64,000 nt of DNA from Aureispira anguillae (GTDB lineage: Bacteria > Bacteroidota > Bacteroidia > Chitinophagales > Saprospiraceae), in contig NZ_AP026867.1 of assembly GCF_026000115.1 (NCBI RefSeq), forward strand, positions 2,201,501 through 2,265,500, in the 5' to 3' direction. Position numbers and translations under genes: made by a program. The notes beneath the pieces are model-generated. The model had not been told where the DNA came from. It saw nothing but the letters and a program-made list of their open reading frames with translations, and did not search any database. This document shows positions 28,353-37,924 of this stretch, in pieces. How positions within the stretch are numbered: position 1 is the stretch's first letter; each line of letters begins with the position of its first letter.

Positions 28353-30557
28353 TTATTCTTTAATCACTTTAAGAGTTGCCGTACCTTCTTCTGTTTGCAC
28401 GGTTACAAAGTACAAGCCTTTTGCTAATTGTTCTAGATTTAGATTCATTGCTTGTTGTTGAGTGTATTGGTTTATCATAACGGTTTGCCCCATATTATTA
28501 CTGAGTTGAATCGTTATGCTTTGGTATTCTTTGTCCAAGTTGAGATTTAGGCTTTTGTGGGTAGGATTAGGGTAAGCAGTTAAGGTTATTAAATCTGCAA
28601 CAATTGTAGGATTATTTAAATAACAGTTGGTGCTAAAGCTCACACCTGCATCTACTGCACTAGTATTAGCCCAATTAGTTGTAGCGTAAGAAACATCATC
28701 TACTTGTATACAGGTTAGACTATCATTATTTGCCGCACCAAAGTAAGCAAGGTTCGTATTATTGCCATTTTGCATATTTAATTCTTTTAACTTATTGTTT
28801 TGGCAAAAGAATTGAGTGAGGTTAATATTGGGAACAATGCTTGAAGTTTCTAACTCATTGTGATCACAAGCAAATACAGTAAGTCCAGTAAGTGCCGTAA
28901 CATCCAATGTTTTTATTTGATTAAAACCACAATCTAAATGATTAAGATTAATGTTACTTGAAACATCTAAACTAGATAATTCATTGCTACGGCAACTTAA
29001 ATAAGTAAGCCCCGTAAAAGCCTCAATTCCTGTTAAATCTTTGATTTGTTGTCCTGAAACATCTAAAGTGCCAATTAATGCTTGCGCTTCTGTTACCTGT
29101 ATTTCTGTATCGCTATTGGTGTTGATTGTAGTGGTATTAGCCAGCAAATAACCTTTAAAATTAGGATCTGGGATATAAACAATATGAGGAAAATTACAAT
29201 TGGTATTAAAGCTTGAAGTCGCATCGATATTTGTCCAGTTGGTAGTTGAATAGCTGCTATTGTCAACCTGTATGCAACTTAGATTGGCATTATTGGTAGC
29301 ATCAAAGGCTGTAAAGTTATTATTGTTGCCATTCTGTACATTTAAATCAGCCAATTGGTTGTTGCTGCAATTTAGGTCGGTAAGACTTGTATTAAGCGCC
29401 AAGTCTAAAAAATTCAATTGGTTATTTTGACAAAGTAATTGAGTTAGGTTGGTGTTTCCAAAAAGGTATACAGCAGTCAATTGGTTGTCGCTACAGTCTA
29501 GTTGCGTAAGACCAGAAGCAGTGTGAAAATCTAAGCTGCTAATTTGGTTATTACTACAATTTACTTGTGTGAGCTGTGTGTTATTCGAACAATCTAAGGT
29601 ATGAATTTGGTTGTTGTTGCAGTTTAGTTGGGTAAGTTGAGTGTTTGTTTCTAGTTTTAATTGATAAAGTAGGTTATTGTCGCAATCTAATCGACTTAGG
29701 TTGATATTTTTAGAAAGATCTAGATAAGATAGTTGGTTGCTACCACAATATAGTTCTGTAATATTAGTGAAATACTGAATACCAGCAAGGCTAGCAATGT
29801 TTTTATTAGCAACGCTAATGCTGCCCGCATAGGCTTGTGCTTCTGTCACTTGAATTTCTGTATCTCCGTTGGTATTAATCGTTGCATTTCCTACCAATTC
29901 TGCTTTGAAGATAGAATCGGGAATATAAACAACATAATCAAAATTACAGTTGGTGCTAAAACTAGCAGTTGCGTCTATATTGGTCCAATTGGCGTTTGAA
30001 TAATTCACATCGTCTACTTGAATGCAGGTTAAATTGGGGGTACTGGTGGAATTAAAAGATGTAAAGTTATTATTATTTCCGTTTTGAGCATTAAGAACTG
30101 TTAAAGGATTAGTTTGACACCAGAGAATAGCTATATCATGATTGTTGCTTATGTTTAAACTTGTTATTTGATTGTTTGCACATTGAAGCGTATGAAGGTG
30201 TATATTAGCAGAAATATCTAAACCAGTTAATTGGCTTGTATTACATTGCAAGTAAGTAAGATTTACATTGGAAGAAACATCAAGATGGTTTAACTGATTA
30301 CCACTACAATATAGTTGGGTGATGTTGGTAAAAGCTTCAATTCCTGTTAGATCAGCAATATTTTGACCGCTAACATTTATTGTTCCTGTATGTGCCTCCG
30401 CTTCCGATAGCTGAATTTCACTATCTCCATTGGTATTAATACTAGCGTTGCCAACCAAGTAACTTTTAAAGTTAGCATCAGGAATTACAACAATTTGAGC
30501 ATTGACTTGGCTTAAACATAATATTAGGGCAATAAATATGGATAAGTATTGTTTCAT
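28353..30557 (-). CDS. Three-module leucine-rich-repeat protein with T9SS type A sorting domain
   Basis: 734 aa with a signal peptide (MKQYLSIFIALILCLSQVNA). The body is three copies of one module. Each opens with VVIPDANFKSYLV or a close variant, then IN(T)TNGDTEIQ and LTGIEAFT, runs through short LRRs of the LxxLDCSxNQ type, and closes with CIQVDDVNYSxxNWTNIDA and FxTNC. The modules begin near residues 21, 215 and 445. The end (LTAYPNPTHKSLNLNLDKE to ATLKVIKE) is a type A T9SS sorting domain. The single-module relative is at 5104-6615. Internal duplication is evident. A surface binding role is likely; the ligand is unknown. Confidence 0.92.
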   Translation of the reverse strand: MKQYLSIFIALILCLSQVNAQIVVIPDANFKSYLVGNASINTNGDSEIQLSEAEAHTGTINVSGQNIADLTGIEAFTNITQLYCSGNQLNHLDVSSNVNLTYLQCNTSQLTGLDISANIHLHTLQCANNQITSLNISNNHDIAILWCQTNPLTVLNAQNGNNNNFTSFNSTSTPNLTCIQVDDVNYSNANWTNIDATASFSTNCNFDYVVYIPDSIFKAELVGNATINTNGDTEIQVTEAQAYAGSISVANKNIASLAGIQYFTNITELYCGSNQLSYLDLSKNINLSRLDCDNNLLYQLKLETNTQLTQLNCNNNQIHTLDCSNNTQLTQVNCSNNQISSLDFHTASGLTQLDCSDNQLTAVYLFGNTNLTQLLCQNNQLNFLDLALNTSLTDLNCSNNQLADLNVQNGNNNNFTAFDATNNANLSCIQVDNSSYSTTNWTNIDATSSFNTNCNFPHIVYIPDPNFKGYLLANTTTINTNSDTEIQVTEAQALIGTLDVSGQQIKDLTGIEAFTGLTYLSCRSNELSSLDVSSNINLNHLDCGFNQIKTLDVTALTGLTVFACDHNELETSSIVPNINLTQFFCQNNKLKELNMQNGNNTNLAYFGAANNDSLTCIQVDDVSYATTNWANTSAVDAGVSFSTNCYLNNPTIVADLITLTAYPNPTHKSLNLNLDKEYQSITIQLSNNMGQTVMINQYTQQQAMNLNLEQLAKGLYFVTVQTEEGTATLKVIKE

Positions 30558-30607
30558 TTTGTCTGTTTTATAGAGGTAGTATGTCCTCTTATGATTGAAT
30601 AATGATA

Positions 30608-30615
30608 TAAATATA
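30608..30615 (-). promoter_or_regulatory. -7-like promoter box of the LRR gene
   Basis: TATATTTA on the minus strand, 51 bp before the start codon at 30557, in the same context as the box at 19239-19246. It fits TAnnTTTG except for the last base. No convincing -33 element is visible. Confidence 0.4.
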
Positions 30616-30670
30616 TGTTATTATTTTTTAATATCCAATAGAGCTGCTTCTCCCATTATTACAGTGGTCT

Positions 30671-31276
30671 CTATATCGTGGAATAGATTTGTTGGGCTTT
30701 GGAATAAGCATAAGGCAATCCAGCAGGTTGAAAGGGAAGGATTTGTTTAAATTGATTTTTCCTGATCAAGTGCCCCCTAATAGCTCCAAATTCAGTGGGA
30801 GTATTTTTAAGTATTTTATTTCCTTTTTTGTGTTTGCTAATTAATACCTCTAGAGCCTCAATCATTTTGATATATATCGCATAAACAAGTTCCTCTTCTC
30901 CCTCCTCAAAGGGGTAATAGTTTCCATGAAAAGTCAAGTTTCTTATTTTAGCTGCATACTTAAAAAGTAACTCCGTCAAAATCTTAAGTTTTTGATTCTT
31001 TTTGAGTAGTTGCGCCCAATATTGTTTATTATTCGCTCTTTGGTTGAGCAAAGTTAGTACAAGTTTCCTCAATTGATCCTCTGTACAGGGAATCCAAGAT
31101 TTAGAAACATAGCTTTTGGCTTCCTTATATTTTGCCCCTTTCAGCCTAAGAGCTGTTAAAGCAATATATTTTAGATAGGTTTCAAAAAATTTGTGTATTT
31201 GTTCTATATCCCTTGGCGTTTTTGGCAAACCTATTTTGGATGCAATGTAATTATTGATATAAACCTTAGTATGCAT
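30671..31276 (-). CDS. Small HEPN-like protein
   Basis: 201 aa, almost entirely helical, with no signal peptide. KIRNLTFHG at about residues 111-119 fits the R-x4-H motif of HEPN domains (R, four residues, H), placed after a long helix as in that superfamily. HEPN proteins are often RNases in toxin-antitoxin or defence systems, but many are inactive. No antitoxin (MNT or similar) lies next to it. It is divergent from the APH-RapZ gene at 31402. The HEPN call rests on this motif and the helical pattern only; it may be an uncharacterised helical protein. Confidence 0.5.
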   Translation of the reverse strand: MHTKVYINNYIASKIGLPKTPRDIEQIHKFFETYLKYIALTALRLKGAKYKEAKSYVSKSWIPCTEDQLRKLVLTLLNQRANNKQYWAQLLKKNQKLKILTELLFKYAAKIRNLTFHGNYYPFEEGEEELVYAIYIKMIEALEVLISKHKKGNKILKNTPTEFGAIRGHLIRKNQFKQILPFQPAGLPYAYSKAQQIYSTI

Positions 31277-31401
31277 GGGAACGTTTTTTATGAGTTGCTA
31301 TAATACTGCCTTGAAAAGAGAAAGTCAACTTTTATGCAATGATTTTTAATAACAATTATTAAGTTTGTACGGATTGCTTTTTTTACTAAATACTTATAAG
31401 A

Positions 31402-32853
31402 TTGGACACGAATTTACAAAAACAAATTACGACATTATTTGAGTCATGGGCAAAAGAATCCGTCCAAAAACTAGAACAATTGCCCCAAGCTGGCTCTGAT
31501 CGATGCTATTTTCGAACTATTGGCGCAACAAAAAGAGCTTTAGTCGCATTTAATCGTTCTAAAAAGGAGAATACAACTTTTATCGATTATACGCAACATT
31601 TTAGAAAAAAGGGAATTGCATTGCCCGAAATCTACGCTCAAGACTTAGCAAATGATCTTTATTTATTAGAAGATTTGAGCGATATGACTCTATTGCATCA
31701 TTTGGAAACGGAACGCATTAATAAACGACCTTCTCCCCAGACTATTGGTTATTACAAAAAAGCGCTTTCGTCCTTGGCTTTTATGCAAATCAAAGGAATT
31801 GAGGGGTTACAAATTGATGATTATCATACTCCTGCTTCTTTTAATGAACAAGCTATATTGTGGGATTTGCAATATTTTAAATATTGTTTTCTAAAAACGT
31901 GCAAAGTAGAATTTGATGAATATTTATTGGAGCAAGATTTTGATCAGTTAGCAGCATATTTGGGCAATGAGGAGCAATTATTTTTTATGTTCCGTGATTT
32001 TCAGGCTAGGAATATCATGCTACAAAATGAGGAAGTTTATTTTATCGATTATCAAGGAGGCAAAAGAGGTCCTTTGCAATACGATGTCGTTTCTTTATTG
32101 TTCCAAGCAAAGGCAGATTTGCCCAACGAATTGAGAGTAGAATTATTGGATCATTATATAGAGGAGGCATCCCAATTTATCTCAATTGATGCTGAACAGT
32201 TCAGAAATAAATTCTACGCATTTGCATTAATTCGTACCTTGCAAGTCTTGGGAGCTTATGGATTTAAAGGACTTTATGAGCAAAAAGCGCACTTTGTTGC
32301 CAGCATCCCATTTGCCTTAAAGAACCTAAGTTGGTTGTTGGAGTCGGTTGATTTTCCAATCCGCTTAGATTATCTAAAAAAAGTCTTGAGGGAACTGCTA
32401 AAACAACAAGATAAATTTTCAGCCAAAGCGCCTGTTCAAAAAGCGGATCAATTAACAGTTAGAATTCAAAGTTTTTCATACAAGCGAGGTATTCCTGAAG
32501 ACCCCTCAGGAAATGGTGGAGGTTTTGTTTTTGATTGCCGATTTATTCACAATCCAGGGCGTTACACCCCTTATAAAAAATTGACAGGACGAGATCAGCC
32601 TGTGATTGACTTTTTTAAAACGCAAAGCACTATTGAAAATTTTGTTCACAAAGTTGAGGAGATTGTAGACGAAGCCGTACAGAATTATATTCAACGTGGG
32701 TTTGCGAACCTCTGTATCAACTTTGGGTGTACTGGAGGGCAACATCGCTCTGTTTTTTCAGCGGATTATATTGCTAATTATTTGAAAGAAAAATATCCTG
32801 TTAATGTGATACTACACCATCGAGAACAAGAACGGAAGAATTGGAAAAACTAA
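31402..32853 (+). CDS. APH-type sugar/aminoglycoside kinase fused to a RapZ C-terminal domain
   Basis: 483 aa. TTG at 31402 is used as start because an in-frame stop (31387-31389) leaves no ATG upstream. Residues about 1-330 are an APH/choline-kinase fold: MFRDFQARNIML is the catalytic loop (usual H-x-D replaced by F-R-D) and VYFIDYQGG the metal-binding aspartate. Residues about 350-483 match the C-terminal domain of RapZ, with RIQSFSYKRGIPED, GGGFVFDCRFIHNPGRY, LTGRD and LCINFGCTGGQHRS. RapZ senses glucosamine-6-phosphate through this domain, and AmgK-type kinases phosphorylate MurNAc/GlcNAc. A cell-wall amino-sugar kinase with its own sensor is a reasonable inference. No uridylyltransferase (MurU) is adjacent. 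Confidence 0.85.
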   Translation: MDTNLQKQITTLFESWAKESVQKLEQLPQAGSDRCYFRTIGATKRALVAFNRSKKENTTFIDYTQHFRKKGIALPEIYAQDLANDLYLLEDLSDMTLLHHLETERINKRPSPQTIGYYKKALSSLAFMQIKGIEGLQIDDYHTPASFNEQAILWDLQYFKYCFLKTCKVEFDEYLLEQDFDQLAAYLGNEEQLFFMFRDFQARNIMLQNEEVYFIDYQGGKRGPLQYDVVSLLFQAKADLPNELRVELLDHYIEEASQFISIDAEQFRNKFYAFALIRTLQVLGAYGFKGLYEQKAHFVASIPFALKNLSWLLESVDFPIRLDYLKKVLRELLKQQDKFSAKAPVQKADQLTVRIQSFSYKRGIPEDPSGNGGGFVFDCRFIHNPGRYTPYKKLTGRDQPVIDFFKTQSTIENFVHKVEEIVDEAVQNYIQRGFANLCINFGCTGGQHRSVFSADYIANYLKEKYPVNVILHHREQERKNWKN

Positions 32854-32880
32854 AATTATTGTTGTGTCAATTCCAAAGCC

Positions 32881-32914
32881 AAAAACCTTTTAACGAACTT
32901 GTTAAAAGGTTTTT
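32881..32914. terminator. Bidirectional intrinsic terminator
   Basis: AAAAACCTTTTAAC (32881-32894) and GTTAAAAGGTTTTT (32901-32914) form a perfect 14-bp stem with loop GAACTT. It lies between converging genes ending at 32853 (+) and 32934 (-). Confidence 0.85.
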
Positions 32915-32933
32915 GATTTTAGTATAGAATATT

Positions 32934-35900
32934 TTATTGTTTTTGAATACGGAGGCTGTTGATTTGAGAATTAGAAATTACACGAATCAAGTACATCCCA
33001 TTAGGAAGGTTTTTTAAATTCATTTCGGTGTCCAATTGCCCTATATCATGCTTTTGGTCAACAAGAACGCCTCTTATGTCATAAATAAATACCTTTTCGA
33101 TGTTTTGGGATAAGCTCTGTATTTTAACACCCCCAGTGGTTGGATTGGGGTAAGCCATTAAATTTTGTTCTTTTTTGTTTGTGTTGGTTAATCCTAAATT
33201 AGGATCTGTTATCAATATTTGTGAACGAGTCGGACTAGTTGGGATCACGGTTCCGTTATGATCGATATATCGCACATTAGTTATATCGAAATCTAAACGC
33301 ACAAAAGAAGATTTTGGTAATACATCGTCTTTGATGGTCAAATTAATATGCCCTATTGTGCCGCTGCCTACTACAGAGTTATGATCTATTCTAGTTAAAG
33401 CTACTTCTACCTGCCCTTGGTGATAAAAGTCTTTGGAAATTCCTATCATATCACTGTTGATTGTTCCTAACCAGCTAGTTGTGAAATCCATCGAAACGGT
33501 ATTGGTATCAACCCCAAGTGGATCATAGTTGATGGTAAAGGCAATCCCATAACCATTGCTAGGGGTAGTCCCTAGAACTATCGGCAAACTTACAACATCT
33601 CCTGGTGCAACAGTAGCCGTATCGATATAAAGGTCAACACCAGTGGTTACGCTATTTCCATTTTTTAAGTGTGTTTGTGCCCAGTTCAAAATAATAGCAT
33701 TGGTGTCCGTTCCATTAATTAGACCATCTCCATTACAATCTGTGTGTTTAAGGTCTATCGTTGGCATCCCTGAAATGGTAGTTCCCCAGTCACGAGAAGG
33801 CTGGCAAGTGTAGTTGATTGTAGCGTTGGTCCGAGTACTTCCTGTTGCATTATAGTGCAATCCAATAGGGAGTAAATCATGATTATTGGCAATCCCATCA
33901 TTATCTGCATCTCCTGGCCATACACAACTAGCCGTGGTGACATAAATAATTGTTGTATCACAAACTTGGACGGGCAAAACGCCGATATTAGCTGTACCAC
34001 AATCTACCCAAACAATGGTATCAACTCCTTGCATCCCTCCACTACTTGTATAATCAAAGCAATTTGTTAACGAATAGGTGATTGAGCCATAAGTAAGCGG
34101 ATTGTTTATTGGCGAAGACCCTGTATGTGTAACAAAACTAGGTATGTTTGAGCAATAATTAATAGTTGAGTCTAGGGCAACCTCTAAATAAACGGTGTCG
34201 GTTTGGTATGGATGTATGGTAATGGTGTCCATGCTAATACACCCCAATGTATTATGAGTGGCAGTAAGGACATATTGCGTCGGTGTATTAGGGTTAGCCA
34301 AAGGATTGGGACATGCTGAACAGGATAAATCACTTGCAGGAGCCCAATTGTAGGATGTTTGGTTGGGGTAACTACTGTTGGTTTGTATCGGATGAGGGGT
34401 GCCTTGATAGACAATTCCATATTTCTCCCCATTAGATATAATGGCATTGGTAATTTCTACTCCAAAATCAATGCTATCAGGGGTAATGCAAGCATTGTTG
34501 GTACAACCATTGCCATTGGTTACAGTAACACAGTAAGAGAGACCTGGCATTGTGTAAGTGATGCTTGGAGAGGTACTTCCTGTACTCCAATTATAGGTAC
34601 AACCACCTGTGCAATTTGAGCTAACTGCGGTAAGCGTTCCCGTTGTTCCTTGACAAATGGTGTCTAGGCTATTAATAGAAACAGTAAGAGCAGTTGGATC
34701 ACTTATAGTGATGGTGTCTCGTCCTATACAACCATTGGCATCTACGACATCAATAATGTATTGCCCAGAACATAAATTAGAAAAAGTATTACTGGCTGTG
34801 AAGGTTCCTCCACCATTAGCGTATTGATAGGGAGGGGCTCCTCCTGTAACAATTACCGAAATAGAAGCATCGCAGGTTCCAAAGCAAGAAACAGCAGTGT
34901 CCAATACTGTGGTCACGGCTATTGGAGTAGGTGCTCCGATATTTACACAGGTAGAATCGAAACAACCATTGGCATCTGTTACGGTTACGCAATGGGAAGC
35001 GCTAGAAAGTCCTATAGCTGTTAGACCAGTTTGGTTGCCTGCACTGGGAGACCATAGAAAAGCATAGGAACCAACACCACCTGACCCCACTACCGTTGCG
35101 GTACCATCTGTCATTCCATTACAACTGGCATTTGTTGAACTGGCAATAGAGGCTGTAACAGCAGTCGGTTCCGTCATATAAATACAACTAGTATCTATAC
35201 ATCCATTGGCATCTGCTACAGTAACGCAAAAGTTGCCTGCACACAGCCCTGTAATCGTTTGAGTTATCGCTCCATTTGCCCAAGTATAGGTGTAGGCACC
35301 AACTCCTCCAGCCGCTGTGACGGTAGCAGCTCCATCACAAGCTCCGAAGCAGGAAATATTGCTGTCGATAGTGACATTAGCTGCAACCATTGTCACTGGC
35401 TCTGTGATGATTACCTGATGGGAATTTGTACAACCATTAGCATCTTCTGCTGTAACGGAATATACCCCTGCACACAATCCTGAAATGGATTCTGTAGTAG
35501 CACCATTGGACCAAAGATAATCATAGGGAGCGACTCCTCCTGTAGAGCTTACAGTAGCAGAACCATCACAGTTCCCAAAACAAGAAACGCCCGAACCATT
35601 ATAATTAGAGGTGGGTGCTGCTGTGGAGGTTAAGTTAGTAAGTGGTTCTGTAATTATTGGGGTCAGAATAGTATCACAACCCAAATTATCTTCTACGGTT
35701 ATATTATAAGCGCCAGCTGCTAATCCTGTAATTGTAAATCCTGCGCTAACTGTTGTTGTTCCTGTATTCCAAATATAAGTGTAGGGTGTTTGACCATTAT
35801 TGGGGGAAATGCTAATAATCCCTGTCGTTCCTCCTTTACAAGAAACGTTGGCTATATTTGTGGTAACACTCAGGCATTGTGCGTCCAATTCCTGATGGAA

Positions 35901-35942
35901 AAAGAGGCTGAGTAAAAAAGCTATTTTGATAAATGTTCTCAT
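32934..35942 (-). CDS. SprB-repeat surface protein with dockerin-like and cohesin-like segments and T9SS type A domain
   Basis: 1002 aa with a signal peptide (about 1-21, ending QELDA). Six or so SprB-type repeats of 75-80 residues (about 22-410) each hold CxGxCDGxxTVxxxGGxxPYxYxWxxG and end in VTDANGC. These are like the repeats of the gliding adhesin SprB. A mid-region (about 410-670) has further Ig-like folds. About 674-760 carries two calcium-loop segments, GDADNDGIANNHDLLP and DCNGDGLINGTDTN, like a dockerin. About 770-870 (VAPGDVVSLPIVLG, FTINYDPLG, SWLG, VALTRID) resembles a cohesin. The C-terminus (AYPNPTTGGVKIQ to SLRIQKQ) is a type A sorting domain. A role in adhesion or gliding is inferred. 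Confidence 0.88.
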   Translation of the reverse strand: MRTFIKIAFLLSLFFHQELDAQCLSVTTNIANVSCKGGTTGIISISPNNGQTPYTYIWNTGTTTVSAGFTITGLAAGAYNITVEDNLGCDTILTPIITEPLTNLTSTAAPTSNYNGSGVSCFGNCDGSATVSSTGGVAPYDYLWSNGATTESISGLCAGVYSVTAEDANGCTNSHQVIITEPVTMVAANVTIDSNISCFGACDGAATVTAAGGVGAYTYTWANGAITQTITGLCAGNFCVTVADANGCIDTSCIYMTEPTAVTASIASSTNASCNGMTDGTATVVGSGGVGSYAFLWSPSAGNQTGLTAIGLSSASHCVTVTDANGCFDSTCVNIGAPTPIAVTTVLDTAVSCFGTCDASISVIVTGGAPPYQYANGGGTFTASNTFSNLCSGQYIIDVVDANGCIGRDTITISDPTALTVSINSLDTICQGTTGTLTAVSSNCTGGCTYNWSTGSTSPSITYTMPGLSYCVTVTNGNGCTNNACITPDSIDFGVEITNAIISNGEKYGIVYQGTPHPIQTNSSYPNQTSYNWAPASDLSCSACPNPLANPNTPTQYVLTATHNTLGCISMDTITIHPYQTDTVYLEVALDSTINYCSNIPSFVTHTGSSPINNPLTYGSITYSLTNCFDYTSSGGMQGVDTIVWVDCGTANIGVLPVQVCDTTIIYVTTASCVWPGDADNDGIANNHDLLPIGLHYNATGSTRTNATINYTCQPSRDWGTTISGMPTIDLKHTDCNGDGLINGTDTNAIILNWAQTHLKNGNSVTTGVDLYIDTATVAPGDVVSLPIVLGTTPSNGYGIAFTINYDPLGVDTNTVSMDFTTSWLGTINSDMIGISKDFYHQGQVEVALTRIDHNSVVGSGTIGHINLTIKDDVLPKSSFVRLDFDITNVRYIDHNGTVIPTSPTRSQILITDPNLGLTNTNKKEQNLMAYPNPTTGGVKIQSLSQNIEKVFIYDIRGVLVDQKHDIGQLDTEMNLKNLPNGMYLIRVISNSQINSLRIQKQ

Positions 35943-36051
35943 TGATATAAGGTATTTGTATGTTGTAATTCTAGAATGATTTAAAAAGATAATAAGTGCC
36001 TAAGAGACACGGTTCTATTTTAGTGGTTCAAAATCTTGATTTTCCATACTA

Positions 36052-36059
36052 CAAATATA
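36052..36059 (-). promoter_or_regulatory. -7 box of the SprB-repeat gene
   Basis: The minus strand reads TATATTTG, an exact match to TAnnTTTG, 110 bp before the start at 35942. No clear -33 TTG at the usual distance. Confidence 0.5.
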
Positions 36060-36394
36060 AATGAACCTCAGCCTAAAAAAAATAAAAAAAGAAAGCGATT
36101 CTAAGATTTTAAATTTCATAAAATCCTTTTTATGTTCTTATTATTAAGTGTTTACGTTTTTATTTCTAAGAAAAAAAAGACTTTATTTCCTTCACCTATC
36201 ATAGATTTACTTTAATCGAGAGGAAATAAGAAATATTTTTGGGGGGATATGTGGAGAGTCTATACTTTTTTTATAATCTTTAACAAAGGAGTCCATCATT
36301 CCGTTGAAAAACATAAAGTAGCAATGTGGCTAAGTAAAAAACTAAAACCTCGAAAGAGCAACGGAGTATTACTAATTATAACAATAACGCTCTA
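36060..36394. other. Intergenic region before the 476-aa gene
   Basis: This 335-bp AT-rich stretch between divergent genes holds no open frame of interest. The only structure I see is a 7-bp inverted pair, TCCGTTG (36300-36306) and CAACGGA (36359-36365), shortly before the start at 36395. It may belong to the leader of that gene. Confidence 0.4.
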
Positions 36395-37825
36395 ATGAAA
36401 AATTCTAAGCTAATTGGGATCTTAAAAACCTTAGAAACGAAAGAACTTACTCGGTTTAGAGAATACGTCCATTCGCCTTTTTTTAACAAGCATAAAATTG
36501 TTAATAAACTCTGTGATTACATTTTAAAATTTGCGCCTAAATTTGATAGTGAAAAACTGAACAAAAAAAACATTTATAAAGTATTGTTTCCTAACACTAT
36601 TTATAATGAAACGCATATCTATACCCACACCTCCAATTTAACACTTTTGTTGGTAGATTATCTCGCTGTTACAGGTTTCCAGAAGAATCCGTTGCAAATG
36701 AAATTATATGCGCTGAAAGCATTGAGAAACAAAGGCTTGTCAAAGCAATTTCATCAAACGGCTAAACAATATCAGAACTTATTGGATAAAAGAAGGCTTA
36801 AAGATCGAGATTATCATTTCTATCAGGCTGAATTATACCATGAATTTGACCAAATCAACCCCATTCGCAACCAGGATCAAAATATTCAATTGAGGGATAC
36901 AGAATCGGAAATTGTGTTTTTGATTGACAAAATGCAAATTGCTTGCGATATGATTAATAGAAATAGCATCATTGGATCCAATTATGAAGCAAGTGGAATT
37001 GATTTTGTCTTAGAATGGCTAGAAACAGATCAATCTTATTATCTAAATTTCCCAGAACTACGGATAAATTACACCATCTACAAATTAATTAAAACGGAAG
37101 AAAAGCAATATTATGATGATCTGAGGTTGTTTCTTGCCGATAAAACGCATTGGTATTCCAAATCCAAAATCAAAGTAATTTATGACTATTTGACCAATCA
37201 CTGTATAAAAAAAATGAATACAGGCGATAAAGAATATCTAAGGGAGTTTTTTGAATTGCACCGTTTTTTATTGAGCGAAAAAATTCTACTACTAGAGGAC
37301 AATAGCTTGGATGAATGGGATTACAAAAACATCGTAACTGTTGGTGCTCGTTTGGAGGAATTCGATTGGGTCAAATCCTTTATTTATAAGTATAAAAACT
37401 TCGTAAAGTCTAGTTCAAGGGAAAATGTATTCAATTACAACCTAGCTTATTATTACTACAGCAAGAAAAATTATAGCAAAGCGCTTGGTTTATTGCACCA
37501 CGTAGAATTTACAGACGCATCTTATTATATCGGAGCCAAGATTATTCAATTAAAATGCTATTATACCTTGGGAGAACTGGAAGCTTCTTTGTCCTTAATT
37601 GCAACATTTAAAAATTATATACAAAGAAGCAAAGTCTTATCTGATTACAAAAAAGCAATGAATCAAAATATGCTGAGAATGGCAAAAAAGATTATTGTAC
37701 TCGAATCTAAAAAAATAGCCCTATCTAAAAAGGAATTGGATCAACAGAAAACAAAATTGCAGGATCAGATCAAAAATCTATCTCCAATTGCTAATGCAGA
37801 TTGGTTAGTTGATATTTTGTCTTAA
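36395..37825 (+). CDS. Unrecognised helical protein, possibly TPR-like (476 aa)
   Basis: No signal peptide and no motif I can name. The protein is helical and tyrosine/lysine-rich. The second half has TPR-like helix pairs (NYNLAYYYYSKKNYSKALGLLHHVEF, AKIIQLKCYYTLGELEASLSLI). A C-terminal coiled coil (KKELDQQKTKLQDQIKNL) closes it. Proteins of this plan are frequent and uncharacterised in this group of bacteria. It ends 99 bp before the threonine leader peptide and is probably separate from that operon. Confidence 0.75.
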   Translation: MKNSKLIGILKTLETKELTRFREYVHSPFFNKHKIVNKLCDYILKFAPKFDSEKLNKKNIYKVLFPNTIYNETHIYTHTSNLTLLLVDYLAVTGFQKNPLQMKLYALKALRNKGLSKQFHQTAKQYQNLLDKRRLKDRDYHFYQAELYHEFDQINPIRNQDQNIQLRDTESEIVFLIDKMQIACDMINRNSIIGSNYEASGIDFVLEWLETDQSYYLNFPELRINYTIYKLIKTEEKQYYDDLRLFLADKTHWYSKSKIKVIYDYLTNHCIKKMNTGDKEYLREFFELHRFLLSEKILLLEDNSLDEWDYKNIVTVGARLEEFDWVKSFIYKYKNFVKSSSRENVFNYNLAYYYYSKKNYSKALGLLHHVEFTDASYYIGAKIIQLKCYYTLGELEASLSLIATFKNYIQRSKVLSDYKKAMNQNMLRMAKKIIVLESKKIALSKKELDQQKTKLQDQIKNLSPIANADWLVDILS

Positions 37826-37924
37826 AGAGTTTACCGCTCTATCGGCTTGATTATTAAAAAAATATTCTTTGATAAATCGATTTTTTTTTTGCGAAGCTAA
37901 AAAATATTTCCTAGCTTTATAGTA

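Noticed and set aside
36300-36365. Inverted pair TCCGTTG/CAACGGA as a riboswitch
   Set aside because: Only 7 bp with a 52-nt gap and no known aptamer features.
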